From HK1 sp965202875 (GTDB lineage Bacteria; Pseudomonadota; Gammaproteobacteria; HK1): a stretch of DNA of 64,000 nt. Positions 1 through 8,825 of the stretch are shown piece by piece; within the stretch, counting starts at the first letter, position 1; every line of letters starts with the position of its first letter. The stretch is from NCBI GenBank assembly GCA_965202875.1, contig OZ241870.1, positions 186,001 through 250,000 of the forward strand, in the 5' to 3' direction. A model generated the notes under the pieces. It had not been told where the DNA came from. It was given only the letters and a program-made list of their open reading frames with translations, and made no database searches. A program made the position numbers and the translations under genes.

Positions 1-1
1 G

Positions 2-1195
2 GGCAAGGCGGACCGGGCGCTGACCGCGGCGGCGGTGGCCTCGTTCATCGGCGGCACGATCTCCGTCGTCCTGTTCACGCTGTTCGCGCCGCCCCTGGCC
101 GAGTTCGCGCTCAAGTTCGGGCCGCCCGAGGAGTTCGCGCTCATGGTGCTCGCGTTCGCGACCTTCATCGGTCTCGGGGGCGACGACATTCCGAAGACGA
201 TCTTCTCCATCCTGATCGGCCTCGTCCTGGCGACGGTGGGCCTCGACATCATTTCCGGCAAGCCGCGCCTGATCTTCGGCGACATCTCGGGCTTTCTCCA
301 CGGCATCAACTTCCTCGTGCTCGCGATCGGCATCTACGGCATCGGGGAGATGCTGTGGACGCTGGAGGAGACCAAGGGCAAGGTCACGGTGCACAAGGTC
401 AGGATGTCGTTCTCCAGGCTGCTCCGGAACCTGCGGGACGTGAAGCAGTACATCGGCACGACCTCGCTCGGCTCGGCCATCGGGTACTTCGTCGGGACGC
501 TGCCGGCGGCCGGCGCGACGCCCGCTTCGCTGATGTCCTACGGCCTGGCGAAGACGTTCTCCCGCGATCCGGACTCCTTCGGCAAGGGCAACATCGCCGG
601 CGTCGCCGCCCCCGAAGCCGGCAACAACGCGGCCTCGACCGGGTCGATGCTGCCGATGATCACCCTCGGCATTCCGGGCTCGCCGACCACCGCGATCCTG
701 CTCGGCGGCATGATCATCTGGGGGCTGCGCCCCGGCCCGCTGCTGTTCTCCGAGCATCCGGATTTCGTGTGGGGGCTGATCGGCTCCCTCTACATCGCCA
801 ATCTCGTGACCCTGCTGATCAACCTGGCGTTCATCCCGGTGTTCGTCAAAGTGCTGACGATGCCGTTCACGATCCTGGCCCCGGTGATCTTCGTGCTCTG
901 CGTGGTCGGCGGGTACGCGCCGACGCAGACGATGCACGACGTGTGGCTGATGTTCCTGTTCGGGATCGCCGGCTACCTGCTCCGCAAGCTGAACTATCCG
1001 GTGGCCCCCGCGGTGCTCGCCATCGTGCTCGGGCCGCTGGCGGAGCGTTCGTTGCGGCAGTCGCTGCTGGCTTCGCAAGGCGATCCGCTGATCTTCATCG
1101 AACGGCCGCTGTCGGCCACCTGCATCGCCATCGCGGTGCTGCTGGCCTGTTATCCGTTGTTCCGGAAGCTCGGGCGTCCTCGCGGCAAGTCCTGA
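2..1195 (+). CDS. tctA: TctA-family permease, 5'-truncated by window edge
   Basis: This is the large multispanning membrane subunit of a tripartite tricarboxylate transporter, which takes up carboxylates together with a small membrane subunit and a periplasmic binding protein. About 397 residues are present and the family is usually near 500. The frame is open to the window edge, so the first in-frame GTG at 35 is not the true start. Glycine/proline-rich conserved stretches (IGYFVGTLPAAGATPAS near residue 155, GIPGSPTTAILLGGM near 225) and repeated hydrophobic segments support the family. It lies just upstream of a GntR regulator and CoA-dependent catabolic genes, so it probably imports their substrate. 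The substrate itself cannot be read from the sequence. Confidence 0.88.
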   Translation, partial: GKADRALTAAAVASFIGGTISVVLFTLFAPPLAEFALKFGPPEEFALMVLAFATFIGLGGDDIPKTIFSILIGLVLATVGLDIISGKPRLIFGDISGFLHGINFLVLAIGIYGIGEMLWTLEETKGKVTVHKVRMSFSRLLRNLRDVKQYIGTTSLGSAIGYFVGTLPAAGATPASLMSYGLAKTFSRDPDSFGKGNIAGVAAPEAGNNAASTGSMLPMITLGIPGSPTTAILLGGMIIWGLRPGPLLFSEHPDFVWGLIGSLYIANLVTLLINLAFIPVFVKVLTMPFTILAPVIFVLCVVGGYAPTQTMHDVWLMFLFGIAGYLLRKLNYPVAPAVLAIVLGPLAERSLRQSLLASQGDPLIFIERPLSATCIAIAVLLACYPLFRKLGRPRGKS

Positions 1196-1242
1196 CGTCC
1201 GCGGTGCGCGACGGAGCGTTCTGGCAGGTGGGATGGATGCCC

Positions 1243-1272
1243 GGTATTCTGTATTCCGTATACCAGATACCG
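1243..1272. promoter_or_regulatory. Operator-like palindrome upstream of the GntR gene
   Basis: An imperfect palindrome lies 26 bases before the regulator start. It is centred on GTATAC (1258-1263), with outer arms GGTAT (1243) and ATACC (1267). TGGTATACCA-like and GTATAC-centred sites are typical of FCD-type GntR regulators. Autoregulation is inferred, not shown. Confidence 0.45.
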
Positions 1273-1297
1273 GAAGACAACCGATGACGATTTCCCG

Positions 1298-1990
1298 ATG
1301 GCCGTCGCACACCTCTCCCTGAAGCCGGTCGACAACCCCGCCGCGCTCAAGGACCGCATCTACGAGGCGCTCAGGACCGCCATCACCTCGATGAACGTCT
1401 ACGCGGACGCCGAGGAGCACCGCCTCGACGAGCGCCAGCTCTCCGAGGATCTGGGGGTGAGCCGTACCCCCGTCCGCGAGGCCCTGTGCCGGCTCGAGAA
1501 CGAAGGCTTCGTGCGCACCATCCCGCGGCGCGGGGCGTTCGTCGCCCGCAAGACGAAGAAGGAGGTGCTGGAGATGGTCACGGTATGGGCGGCGCTGGAG
1601 AGCATGGCGGCGCGGCTCATCACCGAGAACGCCACCGATGCGGAGATCGCCACCTTGCGCGAGATGTTCTCGACCTTCGGCGAGGACGGCGCGGTGCAGG
1701 CCCACATCGACGAGTACTCCGACACCAACATCGCGTTCCACCAGGCTCTGTTCCGCCTGAGCCGCTGCGACCTCCTCTCCGGCATCACCGAGAACCTCTT
1801 TCTCCACATGCGCTCGATCCGGATGCGCACCATCGCCGAGAAGGATCGCGCGGCCCGCTCGATCATCGACCACATGCACATCATCGAGGCGCTGGAGGCG
1901 CGGGACACCGGGCTTGCCGAAGAGCTCGTGCGCCGGCACACCCTCGACCTGGGCCGGCACATCGAGGAATACGTCGACTGGCTCGACTGA
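1298..1990 (+). CDS. GntR-family transcriptional regulator (FCD domain)
   Basis: A DNA-binding regulator of 230 residues. The N-terminal winged helix-turn-helix carries the hallmark LSEDLGVSRTPVREALCRLENEGFV (residues about 49-73), followed by RRGAFVA. The C-terminal all-helical part fits the FCD ligand-binding domain, with metal- and ligand-type histidines in FHQALFRLS and HMHIIEAL. Such regulators usually sense a carboxylate and repress neighbouring catabolic and transport genes. It sits between the permease and the lyase/CoA-transferase genes. The start at 1298 agrees with a domain beginning LKDRIYEALRTAI. The ligand is unknown; an intermediate of the downstream pathway is the simplest guess. 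Confidence 0.9.
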   Translation: MAVAHLSLKPVDNPAALKDRIYEALRTAITSMNVYADAEEHRLDERQLSEDLGVSRTPVREALCRLENEGFVRTIPRRGAFVARKTKKEVLEMVTVWAALESMAARLITENATDAEIATLREMFSTFGEDGAVQAHIDEYSDTNIAFHQALFRLSRCDLLSGITENLFLHMRSIRMRTIAEKDRAARSIIDHMHIIEALEARDTGLAEELVRRHTLDLGRHIEEYVDWLD

Positions 1991-2118
1991 GCCGACGGGC
2001 AGACCGGCGGCGGGCCTGCCGGACGGTGCACCGGGGACCGAAGACCGAATCACCGGTCACTGACTACCGATCATCGATGACCAATCACCGACTCACCCGA
2101 TAAGAGGAAACCACCGCC

Positions 2119-3867
2119 ATGTCCACCACCGCACAGCAGGTCTCGTCACGCACCGCCGAGGACACCCTCGCGCAGAAGAGCCGGGACGCCGACGTCGTCT
2201 CCGGCGGCCACCTCGTCGCCAGGGCGCTCAGGAACGAAGGCGTGGACACCATCTTCACGCTCTGCGGCGGGCACATCATCGACATCTACGACGGCTGCAT
2301 CGACGAGGGCATCCAGGTGGTGGACGTGCGCCACGAGCAGGTCGCGGCGCATGCGGCGGACGGCTACGCGCGCCAGACCGGGCGGCTCGGGTGCGTGGTG
2401 ACCACCGCCGGCCCCGGCTGCACCAACGCGGTCACCGGCATCGCCACCGCGTTCCGCTCCGAGAGCCCGGTGCTGCACATCGGCGGCCAGGCCGCGCAGA
2501 CCCAGCACCGCATGGGCGGGCTCCAGGACCTGCCCCACGTGGACATGATGCGCCCGATCACCAAGTTCTCCTCCACCGTCGCCTCCACCGAGCGGGTCGC
2601 GGACATGGTCGCGATGGCCGCCCGCGAATGCTTCACCGGCGCCCCGGGGCCGTCCTACCTGGAGATCCCGCGCGACGTGCTCGACCGCGAGATCCCCTTC
2701 GGCGACGCGGTGGTTCCGGCCGCCGGCGCCTACCGCGCCTCCACCCGCTCGGCCGGGGACCCGGACGACGTCGAGCGGCTCGCCGATCTGCTGGTGAACT
2801 CCGAACGCCCCGCCATCCTGCTCGGCTCCCAGGTCTGGGCCGCGCGCGGGCACCGCGAAGCCATCGACATGGTGCGCGCGCTCAACGTCCCCGCGTACAT
2901 GAACGGGGCGAGCCGCGGCCTGCTGCCGCCGGGCGACCCGCACTACTTCAACCGCACCCGCGGCGACGCCTTCCGGAAGGCGGACGTGATCGTCATCGCG
3001 GGCACCCCCTTCGACTTCCGCATGGGCTACGGCAAGCGGCTGAGCCGCGAGGCGGCCATCGTCCACATCGACCTCGACTACCGCACCGTGGCCAGGAACC
3101 GCGACGTGTCGCTCGGCATCGCCGGGCATCCCGGCGCGGTCTTCAGGGCCGTGCACGACGCGGCCACCGGGCGCGCGGACAACCGCGCCAAGGCCCGCCA
3201 GCCCTGGCTCGACGAGCTGCGCGCGCTGGAGGAGTCGAAGACCGCGAAGCTGATGCCGCTGTTCCGGTCGGACGCGAGCCCGATCCACCCCTACCGCGTC
3301 GCCTGGGAGCTCAACGAGTTCCTCACCGGGGACACCGTCTACATCGGCGACGGCGGCGACGTGGTGACCATCAGCGCGCAGGCGGTACAGCCCCGCTCCC
3401 CCGGGCACTGGATGGACCCGGGCGCCCTCGGCTCGCTCGGGGTCGGCACCGGCTTCGCGATGGCCTCGAAGCTCGTGCACCCGGACAAGGAAGTGCTCTG
3501 CTACTACGGCGACGGCTCCTTCGGCATGACCGCCTTCGACATGGAGACCGCCAACCGCTTCGGCGCCCCCTACGTCGCGGTGATCGGCAACAACTCCGCG
3601 ATGAACCAGATCCGCTTCGGCCAGATCTCGAAGTACGGCGAGGAGCGCGGCGACGTCGGCAACCTGCTGGGCGACGTGCCGTTCTCGAAGTTCGGGGAGA
3701 TGCTCGGCGGCTACGGCGAGGAGGTGCGCGAGGCTTCGGAGATCGCGCCCGCCCTGCAACGCGCCCGCGAGGCGGTGCGCGGCTCCGGCAAGTGCGCGGT
3801 CGTCAACGTCTGGGTCGACCCGCGCGAGTACGCACCGGGCACCCGGAACCAGACCATGTACAAGTAG
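2119..3867 (+). CDS. ThDP-dependent 2-hydroxyacyl-CoA lyase / oxalyl-CoA decarboxylase-like enzyme
   Basis: A 582-residue thiamine-diphosphate enzyme of the acetolactate synthase superfamily, with the Pyr-central-PP domain order. The activating glutamate is in VRHEQVAAHAADGYAR (about residues 74-89). The cofactor/Mg motif runs from GDGSFGM to VIGNN (about 464-492). Stretches such as VIVIAGTPFDFRMGYGK and WMDPGALGSLGVGTGFA resemble human ILVBL/HACL2 and bacterial 2-hydroxyacyl-CoA lyases more than classical IlvB. No IlvN-like small subunit is nearby. The next gene is frc, which makes formyl-CoA, so either oxalyl-CoA decarboxylation or formyl-CoA-linked cleavage/condensation of a 2-hydroxyacyl-CoA is plausible. 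A partial deleted copy lies at 24873-25020. Confidence 0.75.
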   Translation: MSTTAQQVSSRTAEDTLAQKSRDADVVSGGHLVARALRNEGVDTIFTLCGGHIIDIYDGCIDEGIQVVDVRHEQVAAHAADGYARQTGRLGCVVTTAGPGCTNAVTGIATAFRSESPVLHIGGQAAQTQHRMGGLQDLPHVDMMRPITKFSSTVASTERVADMVAMAARECFTGAPGPSYLEIPRDVLDREIPFGDAVVPAAGAYRASTRSAGDPDDVERLADLLVNSERPAILLGSQVWAARGHREAIDMVRALNVPAYMNGASRGLLPPGDPHYFNRTRGDAFRKADVIVIAGTPFDFRMGYGKRLSREAAIVHIDLDYRTVARNRDVSLGIAGHPGAVFRAVHDAATGRADNRAKARQPWLDELRALEESKTAKLMPLFRSDASPIHPYRVAWELNEFLTGDTVYIGDGGDVVTISAQAVQPRSPGHWMDPGALGSLGVGTGFAMASKLVHPDKEVLCYYGDGSFGMTAFDMETANRFGAPYVAVIGNNSAMNQIRFGQISKYGEERGDVGNLLGDVPFSKFGEMLGGYGEEVREASEIAPALQRAREAVRGSGKCAVVNVWVDPREYAPGTRNQTMYK

Positions 3868-3897
3868 CCCGGCTTCGAGACTCGAAATGCGACCGTC

Positions 3898-3917
3898 ATT
3901 CCCGCGCAAGCGGGAAT
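3898..3917. repeat. dRS3-like hairpin repeat
   Basis: ATTCCC-N8-GGGAAT hairpin (spacer GCGCAAGC) in the gap between the ThDP enzyme and frc. It belongs to the same family as copies at 28175, 28220, 35439, 40168, 40213, 54383 and 54445. It could act as a weak intra-operon processing or termination element. Confidence 0.8.
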
Positions 3918-4062
3918 CCATGCCGGCCGTCGGATTCGACAAGCGGCCGGACGTACCGGAGCGGAAACGAACCTCGAAACACGGAAGACGAGGACCGGCG
4001 CGGCTCGCGCCGGCCGGAACGTCGCAAACGAGACAAGGGCAAACGAACAAGGGGGCCAGTTC

Positions 4063-5343
4063 ATGAGCAAGGCACTCGAAGGCGTGCGCATCCTCGACAT
4101 GACGCACGTGCAGTCGGGACCCACCTGCACCCAGCTCCTCGCCTGGTTCGGCGCGGACGTGCTGAAAGTCGAACGTCCGGGCACCGGCGACGCCACCCGC
4201 GGGCAGCTTCGCGACCTCCCCGGCGTGGACAGCCTCTACTTCACCATGCTGAACCACAACAAGCGCAGCATCACGCTGAACACCAAGACCGGGCGCGGCA
4301 AGGCCATCTTCACCCGCCTCGTCGAGGAGTGCGACGTCCTGGTCGAGAACTTCGCCCCGGGCGCGCTCGACCGCATGGGCTTCACCTGGCAGCGCATCCA
4401 GGAGATCAACCCGCGGCTCGTCTACGCCTCGGTCAAGGGCTTCGGCCCGGGTCCCTACCAGGAGTGCAAGGTCTACGAGAACGTGGCCCAGTGCACCGGC
4501 GGCTCGGCCAGCACCACCGGCTTCGACGACGGCCCCCCGCTGGTCACCGGCGCGCAGATCGGCGACTCCGGCACCGGCCTGCATCTGGCGCTCGGGATCG
4601 TCACCGCGCTCTACCACCGCGAGAAGACGGGGCGGGGGCAGCGCGTGGAGTGCGCGATGCAGGACGGGGTGCTGAACCTGTGCCGGGTGAAGCTGCGCGA
4701 CCAGCAGCGCCTCGCCCACGGGCCGTTGCGCGAGTATCCGCAGTACCCGAACGGAACCTTCGGCGACGCCGCCCCGCGCTCCGGCAACGCCTCCGGCGGC
4801 GGGCAGCCCGGCTGGGTGGTGAAGACCAGGGGATGGGAGAGCGACCCCAACGCCTACATCTACGTCATCACCCAGGCCGCCGCGTTTCCGGCGCTGGCGA
4901 AGGCGATCGGGCGCGAGGACTGGCTCGACGACCCCGAATGGAACACCCCGGAGGCGCGTCTTCCCAAGCTCGACCGGGTATTCGCCGAGATCGAGCGGTG
5001 GACCATGACCAGGGACAAGCTCGAGGTCATGGAGATCCTCAACCCCTTGAACGTGCCCTGCGGACCGATCCTGTCGATGAAGGAGCTGGCCGAGGAGCCG
5101 TCGCTACGCGCGACCGGCACGGTGGTGGAGGTGGACCACCCGACCCGGGGTCCCTACCTCACGGTGGGCAACCCCATCAAGCTCTCGGCCTCGCCCTCGG
5201 AGGTGGCCCGCTCGCCCCTGCTGGGCGAGCACACGTTCGAGATCATGCGCGAGGTGCTGGGCTTTTCTGCCGAGGAGATCGAGGCGGCGCGGTCGGAGGG
5301 CGCCATCGGCAGCGAGGACGCGGGGGAGCCGGCGGCGGCTTGA
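4063..5343 (+). CDS. frc: Formyl-CoA:oxalate CoA-transferase (class III CoA transferase)
   Basis: A 426-residue family III CoA transferase that moves CoA from formyl-CoA to a carboxylate, classically oxalate. It matches the Oxalobacter Frc pattern closely along its length: VDSLYFTMLNHNKRSI, ENFAPGALDRMGFTW, KVYENVAQCTGG and the catalytic aspartate in QIGDSG (Asp168, equivalent to Asp169). The glycine-loop region reads SGGGQPGW, followed by CGPILSMKELAEEPSLR and SPLLGEHT. It starts at ATG 4063 after a purine-rich GGGGG stretch. It lies 195 bases after the ThDP enzyme and is probably co-transcribed with it. Degraded copies occur at 24873-26170 and 39098-39240. Confidence 0.9.
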   Translation: MSKALEGVRILDMTHVQSGPTCTQLLAWFGADVLKVERPGTGDATRGQLRDLPGVDSLYFTMLNHNKRSITLNTKTGRGKAIFTRLVEECDVLVENFAPGALDRMGFTWQRIQEINPRLVYASVKGFGPGPYQECKVYENVAQCTGGSASTTGFDDGPPLVTGAQIGDSGTGLHLALGIVTALYHREKTGRGQRVECAMQDGVLNLCRVKLRDQQRLAHGPLREYPQYPNGTFGDAAPRSGNASGGGQPGWVVKTRGWESDPNAYIYVITQAAAFPALAKAIGREDWLDDPEWNTPEARLPKLDRVFAEIERWTMTRDKLEVMEILNPLNVPCGPILSMKELAEEPSLRATGTVVEVDHPTRGPYLTVGNPIKLSASPSEVARSPLLGEHTFEIMREVLGFSAEEIEAARSEGAIGSEDAGEPAAA

Positions 5344-5733
5344 GGGTCAGGAGACCCCGTCCTCGCGCGGGGGGAAAGTTGAATCGGCGACGGGTGCGCC
5401 GCAGGATGCCGGGAGTCGTTACGGGGTTGGCGTCGGCAGGCGTCGCGGCCTATGCTGGCATGACCATGCCTCGGGGGCCGATACCATGGCTACCTCGAAC
5501 CGCCACCACGCACCAGCCGGTACGACCGCAATCGAACGGGACGGGATTTGTGCCGTTGCGTGCGATTCGACGCCGAAGCCGATGAATACGATGAACTGCC
5601 CTGCGTCCATACGAAGCCGCGGGCGCGTATTCGTGTCGGACAGATCCGACGGGTGACGACCATGGCAGCACGCAGACACCGCCGCAAGCCCACACGCCCT
5701 CCTCCTGGAGTGAGCCGACGGAGGCGGAAGCAA
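5344..5733. other. Intergenic region between frc and the helicase
   Basis: No convincing gene is visible. A G/C-rich stretch just after frc (about 5350-5375) could fold into a short hairpin and end the catabolic operon. The helicase frame is open here from 5548, but its arginine/proline-rich composition and the lack of a ribosome site argue against translation. This is the boundary between very GC-rich catabolic DNA and the less GC-rich defence island. Confidence 0.5.
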
Positions 5734-8487
5734 ATGCAACTCACCCCGTCCCAGAAAAACGCCATCCGGCACGGTGAAGACAACCTCCAACTCATTGCGT
5801 GCGCGGGCTCCGGCAAGACGGAAGTCGTGGCACGCCGTGTCGTTCACTTGCTGAACCCGGCGAAGGCAAACCCCCTTGTCCCGGCGAACATCATCGCCTT
5901 CACGTTCACCGACAAGGCCGCCGCGGAACTCAAGGAGCGGATCGTCACCCGCACCAGGGAAGCGCTCGGGGAAATCAACGGTCTCGCGGAGATGTTCGTC
6001 GGCACCATCCATGCGTTTGCTCTGGATCTGATCAAGAGTGAAATACCGAAGTATCTGAAATATGAGGTACTGAACGAGATCCAGCAGGGTCTCTTCGTCG
6101 ATCGTTACAGCAAGCAGAGTGGTTTGACCGCTTGTACGGGCCTCAACGGACGAGCCCTCCGTCGATATGTCGATACCAGATATTTCATCTCGGCGCTTGC
6201 GATCCTCCGGGAAGCGGAACTCGATGATGCCGAGCTCGCCGGTTGTTCCGTCTTCGATGGTTTGGATACGTACCGTGACCTCCTGGATGAGCGAAGCTAC
6301 CTGGATTACTCGTCGATTCTCGAAGCGGCGGTCGAAGTCCTGACCAACGAAGCGGATCTTCGTGAGCGATTGGCCGGACGTATCAGGTACGTCATCGTTG
6401 ACGAATACCAGGACGTGAATCCGGTACAGGAGGCGATCGTCTGGTTGTTCCATGAGCTCGGCGCGCGCATCTGTGTCGTCGGAGACGATGACCAGACCAT
6501 CTACCAGTGGCGCGGGAGCGATGTCGAGAACATCCTGACGTTTGCCGATCGCTACCCTTCGGTAGACCAGATTCCACTTGAAGAGAATTTCCGATCGAGC
6601 GACGGAATCGTCAAGACAGCGCGCCCGTTCATCGAAAAGAATGAAGTGCGTCTCTCCAAAGCGATGAAACCGACGGGTGTTCAGACGTATGAATCCGGAG
6701 ACATCGTTGCGCTTTCGTTCGGAACACCCGAAGAAGAGGCACGCCATATCACGGAAACCGCTCAGGCTTTACGGGGAGTTGCGTTCCTGGAAGGAGAAGG
6801 AGAACGTGGCCTTTCCTGGTCCGACATGGCAGTTCTTCTCCGTAGCGTCCGGACCAACGCTGAACCGATCACCGCGGCGCTCCACGCTGCCGGGGTGCCG
6901 TTTGTCGTGACCGGGATGAACAATCTCTTCGGGACGTCGGAGGCGGAAGCAGCCCGGCAGCTCTTCTACTTCATCGGTGGCCGTGATGACGTCGAAGAAG
7001 AGGACGTGGTGAATGCCTGGACAGAGGCAGGTCTCGGTATCGGTCCTGGTGAACTGTCCGCTGCGGTCCAGGATGTCGTAGCAGCCAAGGCTGCGCTGAT
7101 CGATCTGGACCAAAGACGCTGGGGACAGCACTCCATCCAGCGAGCGTTTATCAATTTCCTTGAAAAGGCTGGCGTTCGTGAAGAGCGGATTCCGGACAAC
7201 CGGGGCGAGATTACCCTCTACAATCTCGGGAAGTTCAGTCAAATCATTACGGATTTCGAAACCATCCACTATCACTCGAATCCCGTAGAGAAATATGAGA
7301 GATTCGCAAATTTTCTTGAGCATCGAGCGGAAGATGCCTATCCGGAGGGCTGGCAGGACAACCAGTATGCGAATCCGGACGCAATCAAAATCATGACGGT
7401 GCACCAAGCCAAGGGTATGCAATGGCCCGTGGTGTTCCTGCCCGCACTTCTCCGTAACCGATTTCCGGCTCCAAGGATGGGAGGGAAAAACGTCTGGCAT
7501 TTGATTCCTCGAAACGGAGTCAAGAGCCAGTCTCGTTTCGAGGGAACCGTAGAAGATGAACGCCGGTTGTTCTACGTAGCAATGACAAGAAGTCAGAAGT
7601 TTCTCCATCTGACATGGGCGCCTGTTGCAGGGAAGAACAACCGGTATGTGAATCCATCCGAATTCTGGGAAGACATTCTCGTATCGAAGCACGTGAAACG
7701 CCGTCCTCCCGACTATTCCAGGCGCAAGCGTCTGCCTCCCGCGCCACGAACCAGTATCACCAACGTAGTGTTTTCTTTTTCCAATCTCAAGTACTTCTTT
7801 GAATGCCCGTACCAATTCAAGCTTCGTGTGCTGTACGGTTTCAACGCACCGATCCACGAAGCGTTGGGATATGGAAAGTCCCTGCACGACGCGCTGGCAG
7901 AGGTCCACGCTCGCGCCATCCATGGCGACATCGCTGACGACACGGAAGTCCCCCGCCTTGTCGATACCCACCTGCATACGCCGTATGCGTATCCCGCGCT
8001 TCGGGAGAAACTTGAGACAGCCGCCAAGCGCGTGCTTCGCGATTATTTGACGGACAACGCGGCTCTCTTCGACAAGATCGAATTCTCGGAGAAGTCCATC
8101 GAGATCAACTTGGGCGGCGGCGTGAGTGTCGTCGGTCGGATCGATCTCGTACGACGGATCGACAACGACGAGGTCACGATCGTCGATCTCAAATCGAGCG
8201 ACCGCGCCCAAGCGGAAGAGGTCACCGAAACACAATTGCACGTGTATGCGCTCGGCTACCAGGATCTCACAGGCCGGTCGGCCGACTACGTGGAGATCTA
8301 TGAGTTGGACGAACGGAAGCGAAAACCGCGATCCGTCGATGACGAATTCATCTCGGAGGTCCAGACCAAAGTGCGCGGAGCGGCGGACGCTTTGCGTACC
8401 AGTAACTTGCCACCTGCACCAGTCCCGAGGAAGTGCGCGGCGTGCGACTATCGAGGCATGTGTTCCGCTGGCCGGGCCACCAAATGA
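5734..8487 (+). CDS. UvrD/Rep-type helicase fused to a PD-(D/E)XK Fe-S nuclease
   Basis: A 917-residue superfamily 1A DNA helicase with a RecB/AddB-type nuclease end. The Walker A motif is ACAGSGKT (residues 22-29), motif II is VDEYQD (about 222-227), then GDDDQTIYQWRG, TVHQAKGMQWPVVFLP and FYVAMTRSQ. The nuclease part has GRIDLVRRID and IVDLKSS (about 800-825). Cys691 plus Cys901, Cys904 and Cys910 form an iron-staple pattern as in AddB and Cas4. ATG 5734 is chosen because GGAGG lies nine bases upstream and the Q-motif LTPSQKNAI follows at once. It probably processes DNA ends in defence or repair. No second AddAB subunit is present. Confidence 0.85.
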   Translation: MQLTPSQKNAIRHGEDNLQLIACAGSGKTEVVARRVVHLLNPAKANPLVPANIIAFTFTDKAAAELKERIVTRTREALGEINGLAEMFVGTIHAFALDLIKSEIPKYLKYEVLNEIQQGLFVDRYSKQSGLTACTGLNGRALRRYVDTRYFISALAILREAELDDAELAGCSVFDGLDTYRDLLDERSYLDYSSILEAAVEVLTNEADLRERLAGRIRYVIVDEYQDVNPVQEAIVWLFHELGARICVVGDDDQTIYQWRGSDVENILTFADRYPSVDQIPLEENFRSSDGIVKTARPFIEKNEVRLSKAMKPTGVQTYESGDIVALSFGTPEEEARHITETAQALRGVAFLEGEGERGLSWSDMAVLLRSVRTNAEPITAALHAAGVPFVVTGMNNLFGTSEAEAARQLFYFIGGRDDVEEEDVVNAWTEAGLGIGPGELSAAVQDVVAAKAALIDLDQRRWGQHSIQRAFINFLEKAGVREERIPDNRGEITLYNLGKFSQIITDFETIHYHSNPVEKYERFANFLEHRAEDAYPEGWQDNQYANPDAIKIMTVHQAKGMQWPVVFLPALLRNRFPAPRMGGKNVWHLIPRNGVKSQSRFEGTVEDERRLFYVAMTRSQKFLHLTWAPVAGKNNRYVNPSEFWEDILVSKHVKRRPPDYSRRKRLPPAPRTSITNVVFSFSNLKYFFECPYQFKLRVLYGFNAPIHEALGYGKSLHDALAEVHARAIHGDIADDTEVPRLVDTHLHTPYAYPALREKLETAAKRVLRDYLTDNAALFDKIEFSEKSIEINLGGGVSVVGRIDLVRRIDNDEVTIVDLKSSDRAQAEEVTETQLHVYALGYQDLTGRSADYVEIYELDERKRKPRSVDDEFISEVQTKVRGAADALRTSNLPPAPVPRKCAACDYRGMCSAGRATK

Positions 8488-8567
8488 AGTCGGAGCCGGG
8501 TGTGGCGGCGCGCGGGAAACGAATTGGTATCGATTGTACGAAATGCAGACACACCGCTGGAGGTGAC

Positions 8568-8825
8568 ATGGGAAACGTACGTAAGACCATCACACTGACC
8601 GACCAACAGGATCGGTGGGTCAAGGCACAGGCCACGGCTGGCAATTTCGCCGACGACGGCGAATACATCCGTGAACTGATCCGTCGCGATCAGGAGCAAT
8701 ACACCAAATTCCAGACTCTCAAGGCCGCAATTCAGGAGGGTCTGGACAGCGGGGTGAGTGACAAAACGATACCGGTGATCATGGAGGAAGTCGAAGCTCG
8801 GCTTCGAGATGATGGCCGCTTATAG
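8568..8825 (+). CDS. parD: ParD-like ribbon-helix-helix antitoxin
   Basis: An 85-residue antitoxin. The N-terminal KTITLTDQQDRWVKAQATAG and FADDGEYIRELIRRD form the ribbon-helix-helix DNA-binding part typical of ParD. The C-terminal tail (IPVIMEEVEARLRDDGRL) would wrap the toxin. A strong GGAGGTGA site sits just before ATG 8568, which decides the start. It overlaps the toxin gene by 17 bases, the usual arrangement for coupled translation and autorepression. Fragments of a second, closely related parD lie on either side of the composite element at 28035-31933. Confidence 0.88.
   Translation: MGNVRKTITLTDQQDRWVKAQATAGNFADDGEYIRELIRRDQEQYTKFQTLKAAIQEGLDSGVSDKTIPVIMEEVEARLRDDGRL

Noticed and set aside
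35..1195. TctA gene starting at GTG 35
   Set aside because: The frame is open to the window edge with family-like residues (KADRALTAAAV) before it, and the family is about 100 residues longer, so the start is outside the window.
2119..3867. Acetolactate synthase (ilvB) for branched-chain amino acid synthesis
   Set aside because: No regulatory subunit or ilv genes are nearby, the sequence is closer to HACL2-like enzymes, and the neighbour is frc.
2146..4719. 857-codon open frame on the minus strand across the ThDP enzyme and frc genes
   Set aside because: It is antisense to two clearly conserved genes and has the Val/Ala/Arg-rich composition of a GC-rich mirror frame, with no recognisable domain.
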